Shown here one piece after another: positions 9,138 through 18,251 of a DNA stretch of 64,000 bases. The stretch covers positions 1,178,001 through 1,242,000 of the forward strand of contig NC_012796.1 of assembly GCF_000010665.1 (NCBI RefSeq), given 5' to 3'. Each line of letters begins with the position of its first letter. Position 1 is the stretch's first letter. The position numbers and the translations under genes were made by a program. Origin of the DNA: Solidesulfovibrio magneticus RS-1 (GTDB lineage Bacteria > Desulfobacterota > Desulfovibrionia > Desulfovibrionales > Desulfovibrionaceae). Below the pieces are notes generated by a model. It worked only from the letters and a program-made list of their open reading frames with translations. It was not told where the DNA came from and searched no databases.

Positions 9138-10916
9138 CTAGGCGGCGCGCTGCATGTTCTCCACAAGCTGTTGCAGGACATGGGCCTGGCCGGCCAGCTC
9201 GCCCACGGCCCGGCTGGCCTGGCCCATGGCCTCGGCTGTTTCCTGGGAAATGGCCGCCAGTTCCCGGACGGCCTGGTCGATCTCCTCGCCCTCGGCGGCC
9301 TCCTTGCGGGAGGCTTCGGCAATGGCCTGGACCTGCTGGGAAGCCCGCTCGATCAGGGCCACGATGTCGGCCAGGGTGCGGCCGGAAGCGGCGGCCAGGT
9401 TGGTGGAGGCGTCGATGGCGGCCACGGCCTGGTCCACGCCGTCGATGGTGGTGCGCGCTCCGGCCTGGATGTCGCGCACGGCCACGTCCACTTCGCGGGT
9501 GGCCACCATGGTCTTTTCGGCCAGCTTGCGCACCTCGTCGGCCACCACGGCAAATCCTCGGCCGGCGTCGCCGGCCCTGGCCGCCTCAATGGCGGCGTTA
9601 AGGGCCAGCAGGTTGGTCTGGTCGGCGATTTCGCTGATGACGCCGATGACCCGGCCGATGCCTTCGGCGTGGCCGCCCAGGGCGGCCATGTCCTGTTTGA
9701 GCCCCAGGGCCAGCTTTTGGGCCTTGTCGATGCCCGACACCACTTCCCCCACCACGTTTTCGCCTTCCAGGGCCTTGGACCGGGCGTCCTCGGCGGTTTG
9801 GGCGGCTACCGAAGCGTTTTCGGCCACGCCAGCGATGGTGTGGGACATGACGTCCATGGCCGATTCGGTGCCGGACAGGTTGCGCGATTGTTTCTCCATG
9901 CCCTGGCGAGTCAGTTCGACCTGCCGGGCAAGCTGCTCCGAGGCCGAGGTGACCACGGCCACCACCTGCTCGATTTCCGAAGCGGCCTGGGCGATGCCGC
10001 GCCGGGTTGCCTCGACCGAGTCCTTGCGGGCCTCTTCCACGGCCTGGACGGCCGTGTTGGCCTTTTTGGCGGCGGCGTCGGCCTCGTCGGTTTTTTGCCT
10101 GGCCTCGGCCAGAAGACGGCGGATTTCGCCGGCCATGCGGGTCAGAGCCTGTCCGAGGGTGGCCAATTCGCCGCAGCCGCGGCGGGGCGGGAGGCCATCC
10201 AGATTGCCCCGGCTGATGTCGTCGGCAAAAGTGACGGCAGCAGCCAGGGGGCGGGTGATCATGCGGGTCAGGGCCGCGCCGAAGCCCAGGGCCAGAAGCG
10301 CGCCTGCGGCCATGCCGATGAGGATGTTGCGGGTGCTGGCGGCGGCCACGTTTTCGGCCGCGTCCACCACTTGCCGGGATTCGGCCACGGCGGCGGCGAT
10401 GGCTTCGTCCAGGGCGGACAGCACCGCAGCCTGGACGGCGCGCAGATCGGTTGCCGTGGCCAGCACGTCCATCATGGCCAGGATGTCACTTTTATCCTTG
10501 GCCCACTCCCGGATTTTGTCCAAAAGGACGTCGTTGCCTTTCTGGGCAGCGTCGAGAACGGCGCGCAGGGCGTCCAGGCGCTGGCGCTCGGCCGGGGCGT
10601 CGGCCAGTTGGGCCGCCTCGGCCATGGCCCGGGCCATGGTTTCGCGAGCCTTGTCCATGACGCGCCCCTGTTCGGCGGCCACGGCCTTGTCGATGCCGGG
10701 GATGAGCAGGGTGCGCTGGGCAATGATGATTTCGCGCAGGCCCGCGCCGACGCGCATAAGCGCCGGAATGGCCGGCAACCGCCTGGCCACGATGTCGTCC
10801 ATGGAGGAGGAGGTCCGCGACAAGCCCCTCCAGCCCACGGCGCCCACGGCCAGGGCAATGGCCGCCATCACCAGAAACGCGGTCATGATTCTCGTGCCGA
10901 CGGACAAACCGTTCAT
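9138..10916 (-). CDS. Methyl-accepting chemotaxis protein
   Basis: A 592-residue transducer. One N-terminal membrane helix ([18 protein letters not shown]), a four-helix-bundle periplasmic sensor, a second membrane helix near residues 185-210 ([19 protein letters not shown]), HAMP, then a long coiled-coil signalling domain with the hairpin tip [20 protein letters not shown] and [18 protein letters not shown]. It links periplasmic ligand binding to CheA/CheW. The C-terminus has no CheR-tether pentapeptide. It follows the Cache-protein gene by 36 bp and is probably co-transcribed. Confidence 0.93.
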   Translation of the reverse strand: MNGLSVGTRIMTAFLVMAAIALAVGAVGWRGLSRTSSSMDDIVARRLPAIPALMRVGAGLREIIIAQRTLLIPGIDKAVAAEQGRVMDKARETMARAMAEAAQLADAPAERQRLDALRAVLDAAQKGNDVLLDKIREWAKDKSDILAMMDVLATATDLRAVQAAVLSALDEAIAAAVAESRQVVDAAENVAAASTRNILIGMAAGALLALGFGAALTRMITRPLAAAVTFADDISRGNLDGLPPRRGCGELATLGQALTRMAGEIRRLLAEARQKTDEADAAAKKANTAVQAVEEARKDSVEATRRGIAQAASEIEQVVAVVTSASEQLARQVELTRQGMEKQSRNLSGTESAMDVMSHTIAGVAENASVAAQTAEDARSKALEGENVVGEVVSGIDKAQKLALGLKQDMAALGGHAEGIGRVIGVISEIADQTNLLALNAAIEAARAGDAGRGFAVVADEVRKLAEKTMVATREVDVAVRDIQAGARTTIDGVDQAVAAIDASTNLAAASGRTLADIVALIERASQQVQAIAEASRKEAAEGEEIDQAVRELAAISQETAEAMGQASRAVGELAGQAHVLQQLVENMQRAA

Positions 10917-10952
10917 GGAGTCCTCCCGAGGATGGGGAAAGGGAAGGGCTTG

Positions 10953-11414
10953 TTAGGACGGCTTGTAGATGCCGCAGCCGACCAGCATGTCGTCGACCTT
11001 TTCCAGGTACATGGACTTGGGCTCGATCTGGCGGGTCACGGGATTGAGAAACTTGTAGTCCTGCCAAAAGCTGGGCTGGGTCTTGGCCATTTCCACGCGC
11101 TCCTTGACGAAGAACTTGCCGTCGGGATCGCGCAGCTCCAGCAGGTCCTTGCCGATCTGCTTGGGATTGGCCCCATGGGCCAGGCATTTGCCGGAGAGGT
11201 CATAGACCACGACATAGAGGTCGCGGTCGTGGTAGGGACCGCCCGGGGCGTTTATCACGGCAAAGGTCTGATCCTTGCCGTCGGCCTTGATGGCGGCCAC
11301 GGCTTTTTTCACCATGGCCACGGCTTCGTCCTTGGAGCCGCGCTCCTCGGCCATGGCCGTGGCGGCGACAGACAAAACGGCAAGGCACAGGGCTGCGGTG
11401 ATCAGACGTTTCAT
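10953..11414 (-). CDS. Periplasmic single-Cache-domain protein
   Basis: A 153-residue protein with a cleavable signal peptide (MKRLITAALCLAVLSVAATA) and one Cache_2-type domain: DEAVAMVKKAVAAIKADG, DLYVVVYDLSGKCLAHGANP, IGKDLLELRDPDGKFFV, ending DDMLVGCGIYKP. Such free Cache proteins bind small organic ligands. Being just upstream of an MCP on one operon, it may deliver ligand to that transducer; this is an inference. Start 11414 follows AAGGAGGA. Confidence 0.8.
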   Translation of the reverse strand: MKRLITAALCLAVLSVAATAMAEERGSKDEAVAMVKKAVAAIKADGKDQTFAVINAPGGPYHDRDLYVVVYDLSGKCLAHGANPKQIGKDLLELRDPDGKFFVKERVEMAKTQPSFWQDYKFLNPVTRQIEPKSMYLEKVDDMLVGCGIYKPS

Positions 11415-12016
11415 GGGCTCCTCCTTGGTATGGCAAGACGGTGCAGATTTCGCAATAGATATTCTTCTTGACACGATAGGGTCGGCAGAATCAAGCGCTT
11501 CCGTGAAAAAGGGTGCAGCTTGAACGGGTTTGTCGGGGGCGTGAGAGGTCGTGGAAAGGCTGTAAGTTGAAACTATTAAAGTTGTTATTATTAAAAACGG
11601 ATCGATGCTCGGCGTCCTGTTTGGTCCCAACGCCGACGATGCGTCATGCAACGTACGAGTGATGCGGGGTTGTTTCGGCCTTGATGGGGAGTTGCCGGCG
11701 GCTGCAGGCAGGCGTTCAAAAGGAGCAGACACCAACCGGACGTGGCAGGGAAGGCGGCCGGGCGGTGCAAGGGCTGTAGAAGGCCGGGCTTGGCAGAGCG
11801 GGAGGCCGCCGGCGAAGGCGGAAGCCGTGGCGCGCAAGGCCGGACGGGGCATGAAGCATGGGCAGTGGGCAGGGAGAGGGAGGACGGCGGGCAACCGTTG
11901 GCGATGGATCCAGGCGGACGCAGCCGGTAAAGGCGACCGCCAGCCCGGGATACGCCGGACGGGCGACAGGGCAAGCGACGCAGCCAAGACTTGCCGCCGC
12001 CGCAAGGGCCAGGAGG
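11415..12016. other. Gene-free stretch between the Cache gene and the RRM gene terminator
   Basis: About 600 bp. The first part (11440-11600) is A+T-richer than its surroundings and must carry the promoter of the Cache-MCP operon, though I cannot place its boxes with confidence. The rest has only shadow frames with low-complexity Arg/Gly translations and no ribosome sites. Confidence 0.5.
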
Positions 12017-12046
12017 AAAAAAAAGGCCGAGGCAAAAGCCTCGGCC
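12017..12046 (-). terminator. Terminator of the RRM protein gene
   Basis: On the minus strand a 9-bp perfect stem GGCCGAGGC/GCCTCGGCC with a TTTT loop is followed by eight T (12017-12024 as A on the plus strand). A classical intrinsic terminator, about 65 bp past the stop. Confidence 0.9.
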
Positions 12047-12112
12047 CCAAATCAGGCTATAGGACAGCGCTCCGTGAGCGCCGTGTCCGACGTCGGCCGC
12101 CGGACCGAAGGA

Positions 12113-12412
12113 CTACCAGCGTCCGCCGCCGTAACCGCCGCGACCACCGCCGCCGCCACCGGAGCGGGGCTTTTCCTGGGCCTCGTTGACCTTCAGGGTG
12201 CGACCGCCGAGTTCCTTGCCGTCCAGGTTCTGGATGGCGGCGGCAGCGCCGGCGTCGTCCATTTCCACAAAGCCGAAGCCGCGCAGGCGGCCGGTTTCAC
12301 GGTCGGTGATGAGGTTGACGCTCAGCACCTCGCCATAAGAGGCGAAATGATTGCGGACATCGTCTTCGGTGGAGGAGAAGGACAGGTTGCCGACGTAAAG
12401 TTTCTTCGACAT
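12113..12412 (-). CDS. RRM-type RNA-binding protein
   Basis: A 99-residue protein with one RNA recognition motif: RNP2 LYVGNLSF near residue 6 and RNP1 RGFGFVEM near residue 45, with the conserved alanine-rich helix AAAAIQNLDGKELGGR. The tail is glycine/arginine rich (GGGGGGRGGYGGGRW), as in cyanobacterial and delta-proteobacterial cold-induced Rbp proteins. It binds single-stranded RNA and probably acts as an RNA chaperone. No strong ribosome site is seen. The A+T-richer upstream DNA (12413-12800) may form a long leader, as in cold-shock genes. Confidence 0.9.
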   Translation of the reverse strand: MSKKLYVGNLSFSSTEDDVRNHFASYGEVLSVNLITDRETGRLRGFGFVEMDDAGAAAAIQNLDGKELGGRTLKVNEAQEKPRSGGGGGGRGGYGGGRW

Positions 12413-12881
12413 GGCTAGGCTTGGGCTCCGGTATTTGGCATGGGGCTAATTTCGTCGTCCGGGATGAACTTGCGCTGCGTTCCGAGGGGCGAATGCATCA
12501 TGCACGTTGTTGGGTTCGGGGGACAATACCTGGAACGTGGATTTACGCAATAGAAAATATGGCCGGCAAGCTTGTCGGGATAAAAAATTTCGGCGATTGC
12601 GGGCGGTTGGAAAATGGGGCGCTGTGCTAGTCGTTCCTGTTGCAGAGTTTGGAGGTAGAGTTTTGCGGTTAATGATTCAGGGCTGTTAGCCTTGCTTTGT
12701 CCGTATTTGCGTCGGCTGGCGGCTGGGTTGCATCCTGGCTCCGGTTGGCTGGTCAGTTTCAGGAGGGCAGGGCGAAATTTTTTTGCCAGGGAGACGAAAG
12801 CCGGCTGCCCGCCGCCTAAATCGCTTGGCGAGCCGGTGGGTTCCATCAACGCAACCCACGCGTTATCCCTTTCCCCGTCGA
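12413..12881. other. Upstream region of the RRM gene
   Basis: About 470 bp without a convincing gene. A 144-codon open frame on the minus strand has no family resemblance and no ribosome site. The lower G+C suggests promoter and leader sequence for the RRM gene. Confidence 0.4.
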
Positions 12882-12914
12882 GGGGTCCGGGGGGATCATC
12901 CCCCCGGCCGCCGG
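12882..12914. repeat. Dispersed palindromic repeat, copy 1
   Basis: GGGGTCCGGGGGGATCATCC followed by CCCCGGCCGCCGG. The core GGGGGGATCATCCCCCC is a perfect palindrome. The same intergenic unit recurs at 37049-37075 and 57698-57732. Confidence 0.8.
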
Positions 12915-12936
12915 AGGCATCCTCCCCTTTGTCAGG

Positions 12937-12980
12937 GCCGCGCCCCTAAAAATTACTATCGTATTTTTTAGGGGCGCGGC
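12937..12980 (-). terminator. Terminator hairpin after the FtsX-like gene
   Basis: Arms GCCGCGCCCCTAAAAA (12937-12952) and TTTTTTAGGGGCGCGGC (12964-12980) pair almost perfectly. It abuts the stop of the permease gene and carries its own A/T edges, so it can terminate from both sides. Confidence 0.7.
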
Positions 12981-12981
12981 T

Positions 12982-14205
12982 CTAGCCGCGCAGGGCCTGG
13001 TCCGGTTGCAGGGCGGCGGCGGCCAGGGCCGGGCGCAGGCCGAAAACCAGGGTCACGGCCAGCCCCAGGCCCAGGGCCAGGCCAAAGGTGCGCCAGGTGG
13101 CCACGGCCACGAGCAGGCCTTGCCGGTTGACCAGCCAGCAGGCCGCCTCGCCTAGGGCGTAGCCCAGGACCGCCCCGGCCAAATCAAGAATGAGCAGCTC
13201 CAGTACGATGTGGGCGACGATGTCGCGCCGCCTGGCCCCCACGGCCATGAGCAGGCCGATTTCGACCCGGCGCAGGCTGATGTTCAGATAGGCCAGATTG
13301 GCCGCCGTGAACCCGGCGGCGGCGATGACCACCGCCGAGGTGACGACCAGAAACAGCTGGATGCCCAGGCGCAGCACGGACAGGAAATTAAAGATCTCCT
13401 GGATGGTCAACACCGTGAAGTCGTCTTCCTGTCCCGGCCCCAGGCCGTGGAGCCGGCGCAGGAACCGGCGCAGCTCGGCGATGTTGGCGTCCATGTCCGA
13501 GGCGGCGGCGAACTTGAGGCGGATGCCGCGCAGATACAGCGGGTTCAGGTTGTAGTGCCGGGTCAGGCTGGACAGGGGTACGACGACCCGGTCGTCCACG
13601 GACACGCCGCCGCTGACGAAACCGCGCTCGGACAGCACGCCGATGACCGTATAGGGCTGGCCGTCCAGGCGCACTTGCCGGCCAAGGGAATTTTCGCCCG
13701 CGAAAAGGGCGCGCCTGGGGATTTCGCCCAGCAGACACACCCTGGCCCGGCCGGCCTCATCATCGGGTTCGAGGTCGCGGCCCATGGCCAGGCTCCAGTT
13801 CCAGGCCCGGGTAAATCCCGGCATGGCCCCGACCAGGGCCGGCGTCTCATGGGTCCGGCTGCCGTATTTGAAGGTCTTGCGCCGGGCCAGGCGCGAGGCC
13901 GAGACGTCGTATACGCCGGGCAGACCGTCGCGGATGGCCCGCCAATCGGCCATGGTGATGGTTTCGCTGCGCTGCCCCACCGGTTTGCCCCGCACCTCGC
14001 CGCCGGCCACGAAGGCCGCGTCGGCCCCGAACCACTGGACGAACTCCTCGATCTTGGCGTTGGCCCCGCGCGTGGCCGCCTCGGTCAGGCTGACCACGCA
14101 TATGGCCAGGGCAACGGCCAAAATGGAGAAACAGGCGCTTGTCGGGTAGGCCCAGACGGCCCGCAGGGCGTGGCCGGCGATGCGGGCAAGGCGGGTGGGG
14201 GGCAT
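12982..14205 (-). CDS. FtsX/MacB-type ABC transporter permease
   Basis: A 407-residue protein with the four-helix FtsX layout: one N-terminal membrane helix (CFSILAVALAICVVSL), a large periplasmic MacB-like core (residues ~45-265, with the VIGVLSERGFVSGG fold element), then three C-terminal helices containing ISLRRVEIGLLMAVGARRRD, the segment that contacts the ATPase. No ATP-binding subunit is adjacent, which is unusual: such permeases are normally paired with a LolD/MacB-like ATPase. It may use an ATPase encoded elsewhere, for lipoprotein or peptide movement. Confidence 0.8.
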   Translation of the reverse strand: MPPTRLARIAGHALRAVWAYPTSACFSILAVALAICVVSLTEAATRGANAKIEEFVQWFGADAAFVAGGEVRGKPVGQRSETITMADWRAIRDGLPGVYDVSASRLARRKTFKYGSRTHETPALVGAMPGFTRAWNWSLAMGRDLEPDDEAGRARVCLLGEIPRRALFAGENSLGRQVRLDGQPYTVIGVLSERGFVSGGVSVDDRVVVPLSSLTRHYNLNPLYLRGIRLKFAAASDMDANIAELRRFLRRLHGLGPGQEDDFTVLTIQEIFNFLSVLRLGIQLFLVVTSAVVIAAAGFTAANLAYLNISLRRVEIGLLMAVGARRRDIVAHIVLELLILDLAGAVLGYALGEAACWLVNRQGLLVAVATWRTFGLALGLGLAVTLVFGLRPALAAAALQPDQALRG

Positions 14206-14226
14206 GGCCTGGCCGGTTGGAAGTTC

Positions 14227-15081
14227 CTAGAACTTCCCGTTGATGACTTGTTCCAGGAAAGGGAACACGGTGCGGAAAAAGCCCCGGTAATTGGAGCCAA
14301 AGGACGGTCCTATGCGGGTATTGACGCCCAGTATCAGGTTGAGCGACGCGCCGATGGCGGCATGGGCAACGGCCGAGACCCAGATATTGGGCACGTTGCG
14401 GTACACGAGGCTCCACAGGGCGGCGGCGAAAAAGACGCCGAGCATAAGCGTGGTGTTGGGATAATGAAACAGCGCCGCCACCAGCCCAAGCCAGCCGACG
14501 CACAGTAGCTCACGGTCGGTGAGTCCCTGGCAGAAGCGGGCCTGGGCAAAGGGCCGGCGGCAGGCGTCAGCGTCGAGGTGGTCGCCGTTAAAGGTTCGGC
14601 CGCCGTAGAGCAGACAGGTCAGCCGGGGGTAGAAAAAGCCGAAGATAAACAGCTGCTGGCCCAGGGCCGAGAAGATGTAGAGGAAAAAACGCCGTCCCAG
14701 GGCGTCCCAGTCGAAGGCCAGGGGCGAGAAGCGGCCGGTGGCCAGAGCGGCGGCCACGATGAGGAGCAAGGCAGCGCTGGCGAGGGAGCCGTAGACGGCA
14801 AGGGCCCGGCCCAGGTTGTCGGTGCGAAGGAAGCCGCGGCGCCAGGAGCCAACGCCCCGCAGCGGCCCGGAGTCGTGGTGGACGACCAGAGGGGAGACCA
14901 CGGCGGCATAGACGGCCGTGGCCAGAAACAAGCCGCCCACCCCGGGGCCAAGGGCGGTCCCGTTTTGGGCCAGGGCCGGGCCGACCTGCCAGATGCCCCA
15001 GAAATAGATGGCCATGACGCCGCCCATCTCCAGCAGGGACAAGGCCCTCCAGCCGAGATCGACGGCCAGGGAACGACCCAT
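14227..15081 (-). CDS. CPBP-like intramembrane protein with altered active-site motifs
   Basis: A 284-residue membrane protein with about seven helices. The C-terminal half follows the CPBP/CAAX-protease layout: GQQLFIFGFFYPRL where proteases have EExxxR, then LVAALFHYPN (the FxxxH motif), then WVSAVAHAAIGASLN (third His). The glutamate pair is replaced by Gln-Gln and the usual Asn after the last His is missing, so metalloprotease activity is doubtful. Start 15081 follows GGAG. It lies 21 bp upstream of the permease gene on the same strand, so the two may form an operon. Confidence 0.65.
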   Translation of the reverse strand: MGRSLAVDLGWRALSLLEMGGVMAIYFWGIWQVGPALAQNGTALGPGVGGLFLATAVYAAVVSPLVVHHDSGPLRGVGSWRRGFLRTDNLGRALAVYGSLASAALLLIVAAALATGRFSPLAFDWDALGRRFFLYIFSALGQQLFIFGFFYPRLTCLLYGGRTFNGDHLDADACRRPFAQARFCQGLTDRELLCVGWLGLVAALFHYPNTTLMLGVFFAAALWSLVYRNVPNIWVSAVAHAAIGASLNLILGVNTRIGPSFGSNYRGFFRTVFPFLEQVINGKF

Positions 15082-15356
15082 GTCGTGCTCCGTTGCCAGG
15101 GGTTGTGGGCAGGCGCCGGTACGTCGCTATAGCCAGGGCAAGACTGGAGCCGACTGCTTTGAACCATAAAACAATAAAGAAACGGACGGAGCCGGTCAAT
15201 CAGTGCGTGTGTGGGGGCGGATTGTGCGGGCAGTCGCGAGCACACAAGAGGATCGACGCCGGCAGCCCTGTGCGGCTGATGTCCTGCGCCCTGGAGGCGA
15301 CCGCCCAGGCCTCCGTCCGAGGGGTGTCCGGGGCCGGCCGGGTGTCGGGGCAGGTC

Positions 15357-15388
15357 CCCGAGCCGGGCTGACAAAAGCCCGGCTCGGG
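15357..15388 (+). repeat. Strong hairpin in the leader of the histidine kinase gene
   Basis: Perfect 13-bp inverted repeat CCCGAGCCGGGCT ... AGCCCGGCTCGGG with a six-base loop, 55 bp before the kinase start. No T-run follows on either strand, so it may be a leader structure rather than a terminator. The rest of 15082-15356 shows no gene. Confidence 0.45.
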
Positions 15389-15442
15389 CGTACCGTGCCC
15401 CGGGCGGACGGCGTATGGCCGCCCCAGCCCCGGGAGGACGCC

Positions 15443-16873
15443 TTGTTACAGTCGTTGCGGCTGCCCCATCTCACCATCCGCCAGAAGGTGCTGGCCGGCG
15501 TCGTCATTCCGGTGCTGGCCTTTGCCGTGGTCGGGGTGGTGTCGCTCAATTCCCTGATGCGCCTGGAAACGACGCTGACGCTTATGGAGATGGCCGACGA
15601 CCTCTCCAACACCATCCTGGAAGTGCGGCGTTACGAGAAAAACTTCCTGCTCTACGGCCACGGCGAGGATTTCGAGGAAGCCCAGCGCTATATCGACCAG
15701 GCCCGGGCCACCCTGCTCGCCATGTCGGCCGACGCCCGCGACGGCCGCAGCCGGCGCGGCATCGCCGCCCTGGACGCGGCGCTTAATACCTACCAGGCCA
15801 AGGGGCAAGCCCTGGGGCCGGCCGCCGCCGCCCCGGCCGAACGCCTGGACGCCCTGCGCCAGGCCGGCAAGGATATGGTCGACCTGTCGCTGGACATCAA
15901 AAACGCCGAACGCAGCCGTACCCTGGCCCTGGTTGCCAACCTCAAGCGGCAGTTGCTGGTGGCCGGGCTGTGCGTCATCGCCTCGGCCCTGGCCCTGGCC
16001 TGGCTTCTGGCCCGCAAAATCCTGCGCGCCCTTGGCGTCATCGTCCAGGCCACGGCCGATATCGGCCAAGGCCGTTTCAAGACCCTGGCTCCCCCCCAGG
16101 CTGGCGACGAGACGGGCCTGGTCATCGAGGCCTTCAACCGCATGACCCGGGAGCTTGAGCGTCGGCAGGCCCAGCTCGTCCAGGAAAAAAAACTGTCGTC
16201 GCTGGGCGTGTTGACCTCGGGCATCGCCCACCAGCTCAACAATCCCCTCAATAACATCTCCACCTCCTGCCAGATCCTCATCGAGGAGCACGGCCAGTGC
16301 GAGCCGGCCTTTGCCGGGCGGATGCTCACCAATATCCAGCAAGAAGTGCTGCGCGCCCGGGACATCGTCAAAGGGCTGCTGGAATTTTCCCGGGCCAAGG
16401 ACTTCAGCCTCAAGCCCACACCCCTGGCCCCGGTGGTGGCCGGGGCGTTTCGGCTGGTGTCGAGCCAGACGCCGTCTGGGATCACCCTGTCCCGGGACGT
16501 GCCCGAGGATATGGTCCTCAATCTCGACGCCGCCCGGATGCAGGAGGTGCTCATCAACCTGCTGTTAAACGCCGTCCAGGCCATCGACGCCCCGTCCGGG
16601 GCCATCACGGTCTCGGCCCGGGTCGAGGCCGACGCCGTGGCCCTCGTGGTGGAGGACACCGGGCCGGGCATTGCCGACGAAGACCTGGGCCGGGTATTTG
16701 ATCCCTTCTACACCACCAAGGAGGTGGGCAAGGGCACGGGCCTTGGGCTGTCCATCGTTTTCGGCATCATCGAAAAGCACCAAGGGTCCATCGTGGCCGA
16801 AAAAACCGGCGGCCGGGGGGCGCGTTTCGTCATCCGCCTGCCCCTGCCCCGGGCCGGGGAGGGCGCGGCATGA
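15443..16873 (+). CDS. Sensor histidine kinase with HAMP domain
   Basis: A 476-residue kinase. Membrane helix near residues 15-37 (AGVVIPVLAFAVVGVVSLNS), a helical periplasmic region, second helix near 173-192, HAMP (KTLAPPQAGDETGLVIEAFN), a HisKA box (LTSGIAHQLNNPLNNIS) and an ATPase domain ([35 protein letters not shown]). The residue after the phospho-His is Gln rather than the usual Glu. TTG at 15443 is preferred because GGGAGGAC lies just upstream; the longer frame is low complexity. The stop overlaps the start of the sigma-54 regulator, its evident partner. Confidence 0.88.
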   Translation: MLQSLRLPHLTIRQKVLAGVVIPVLAFAVVGVVSLNSLMRLETTLTLMEMADDLSNTILEVRRYEKNFLLYGHGEDFEEAQRYIDQARATLLAMSADARDGRSRRGIAALDAALNTYQAKGQALGPAAAAPAERLDALRQAGKDMVDLSLDIKNAERSRTLALVANLKRQLLVAGLCVIASALALAWLLARKILRALGVIVQATADIGQGRFKTLAPPQAGDETGLVIEAFNRMTRELERRQAQLVQEKKLSSLGVLTSGIAHQLNNPLNNISTSCQILIEEHGQCEPAFAGRMLTNIQQEVLRARDIVKGLLEFSRAKDFSLKPTPLAPVVAGAFRLVSSQTPSGITLSRDVPEDMVLNLDAARMQEVLINLLLNAVQAIDAPSGAITVSARVEADAVALVVEDTGPGIADEDLGRVFDPFYTTKEVGKGTGLGLSIVFGIIEKHQGSIVAEKTGGRGARFVIRLPLPRAGEGAA

Positions 16874-18228
16874 AGGGCGCGTCGGTGCTGGTGGTCGACG
16901 ACGAGGCCATTGCCGTGGAAAACCTCAGCCACATCCTGGCCCGGGAGGGTTACGACGTGGCTGCGGCGGCCAGCGGCGAGGCGGCCGTGGGCCTGCTCGC
17001 CGATCGGGAGTTCGATCTGGTCCTGACGGACCTGCGCATGAAGGGCCTGGACGGGCTGGCCGTGCTTGGGGAGGCCAAGCGGCTGTGGCCGGACACCGAG
17101 GTGGTGGTCATGACCGGCCACGCCACGGTCTTCTCGGCCGTGGAGGCCATGCGCCTGGGGGCCTGCCACTACCTGACCAAGCCCTACGGCCTGGCCGAGG
17201 TCCGGGCCACGGTGGCCGAGGCCATGGACAAGCGCCGGCTGCGGCTGGAGGTGGCCCGGCTGTCGCGGCAAGTGGCCGAGCTTGGCCGGGGGCCGCTTAT
17301 CATCGGCGAAAGCCCGGCCATCCAGGCGCTTATCGACAACATCCGCCACATCGCGCCCACCGACTCCACGGTGCTGATCCTGGGCGAGACCGGCACGGGC
17401 AAGGAGCTGGTGGCCCGGGCCATCCATGCCGCCGGCCTGCAACGGGCCAACCGGTTTTTGGCCGTCAACTGCGGGGCGTTTACCGAGGAGCTGTTGACCA
17501 GCGAACTTTTCGGCCACGAAAAGGGGGCCTTTTCCGGGGCCATGAGCCTCAAGAAGGGGCTTTTCGAGGTGGCCGGGGAGGGGACGCTGTTTCTCGACGA
17601 AATCGGTGAGATGTCGCCCAGCATGCAGGTGCGGCTTTTGCGCGTGCTCCAGGAGCGGCATTTCTTCCGGGTGGGCGGCGACAAGGAGATTCCCGTGGTC
17701 GCCCGTATCCTGGCCGCCACCAACCGCGACCTCAAGGCCGACGTGGAGCGCGGGCTGTTTCGGGCCGACCTGTACTACCGCTTAAACGTCATCACCTTGC
17801 GCGTGCCGCCGCTGTCCGCCCGCCGCCAGGACATTCCGCTTCTGGCCGGGGCGTTCGCCGCCCGCTACGCCCGGGGCATGGACAAGCCCGTGACCGGCTT
17901 TTCGGCCGAAGCCGTGCGGCGGCTCATGGCCTACGAGTATCCCGGCAACATCCGGGAACTCGAAAACATCGTCCAGCGGGCCGTCATCATGGCCCGGGGC
18001 GAGGTCATCGAGGCCGGCGACCTGCCCCAGGACTTGCACGGCGACGCCCCGGCCCTGGCCCGGCGCGAGGGGCCGGAGCTCATTGCCCTGGAGGAGCTGG
18101 AACGCCGCCATATCCGCGACATCCTGACCTACTGCGACGGCAACAAGACTCGGGCGGCCGAGATCCTCGGCATCGACCGGGTGTCGCTGTGGCGCAAGGT
18201 CAAGCGCCTGGGGCTGGCCGTGGAGTAG
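16870..18228 (+). CDS. Sigma-54-dependent response regulator (NtrC family)
   Basis: A 452-residue activator. The receiver (residues ~5-120) has VLVVDDEA, phospho-acceptor [13 protein letters not shown] and the Lys in YLTKPYG. The AAA+ domain has Walker A GETGTGKE, the sigma-54 loop GAFSGA (a Ser variant of GAFTGA) and Walker [11 protein letters not shown] Fis-type helix-turn-helix ends the protein ([20 protein letters not shown]). ATGA overlap with the kinase gene shows coupling. Likely targets are the GTTGC/GCAAC palindromes at 20309-20408, upstream of the TauE operon. That pairing is inferred from position. Confidence 0.93.
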   Translation: MKGASVLVVDDEAIAVENLSHILAREGYDVAAAASGEAAVGLLADREFDLVLTDLRMKGLDGLAVLGEAKRLWPDTEVVVMTGHATVFSAVEAMRLGACHYLTKPYGLAEVRATVAEAMDKRRLRLEVARLSRQVAELGRGPLIIGESPAIQALIDNIRHIAPTDSTVLILGETGTGKELVARAIHAAGLQRANRFLAVNCGAFTEELLTSELFGHEKGAFSGAMSLKKGLFEVAGEGTLFLDEIGEMSPSMQVRLLRVLQERHFFRVGGDKEIPVVARILAATNRDLKADVERGLFRADLYYRLNVITLRVPPLSARRQDIPLLAGAFAARYARGMDKPVTGFSAEAVRRLMAYEYPGNIRELENIVQRAVIMARGEVIEAGDLPQDLHGDAPALARREGPELIALEELERRHIRDILTYCDGNKTRAAEILGIDRVSLWRKVKRLGLAVE

Positions 18229-18251
18229 GGGCGCGGCCTTACGACGCGTTT

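Noticed and set aside
11430-11460. A GCAA...GTGC pattern upstream of the Cache gene considered as a sigma-54 promoter on the minus strand
   Set aside because: The two elements are one base off the required spacing and the -24 box is incomplete.
9033-11471. An 812-codon open frame opposite the MCP and Cache genes
   Set aside because: Gly/His-rich shadow translation; the opposite strand encodes clear MCP and Cache proteins with ribosome sites.
11605-12189. A 194-codon open frame before the RRM gene
   Set aside because: Arg/Gly-rich without family resemblance; it runs through the terminator of the RRM gene.
12415-12849. A 144-codon open frame upstream of the RRM gene
   Set aside because: No ribosome site and no similarity; more likely leader DNA.
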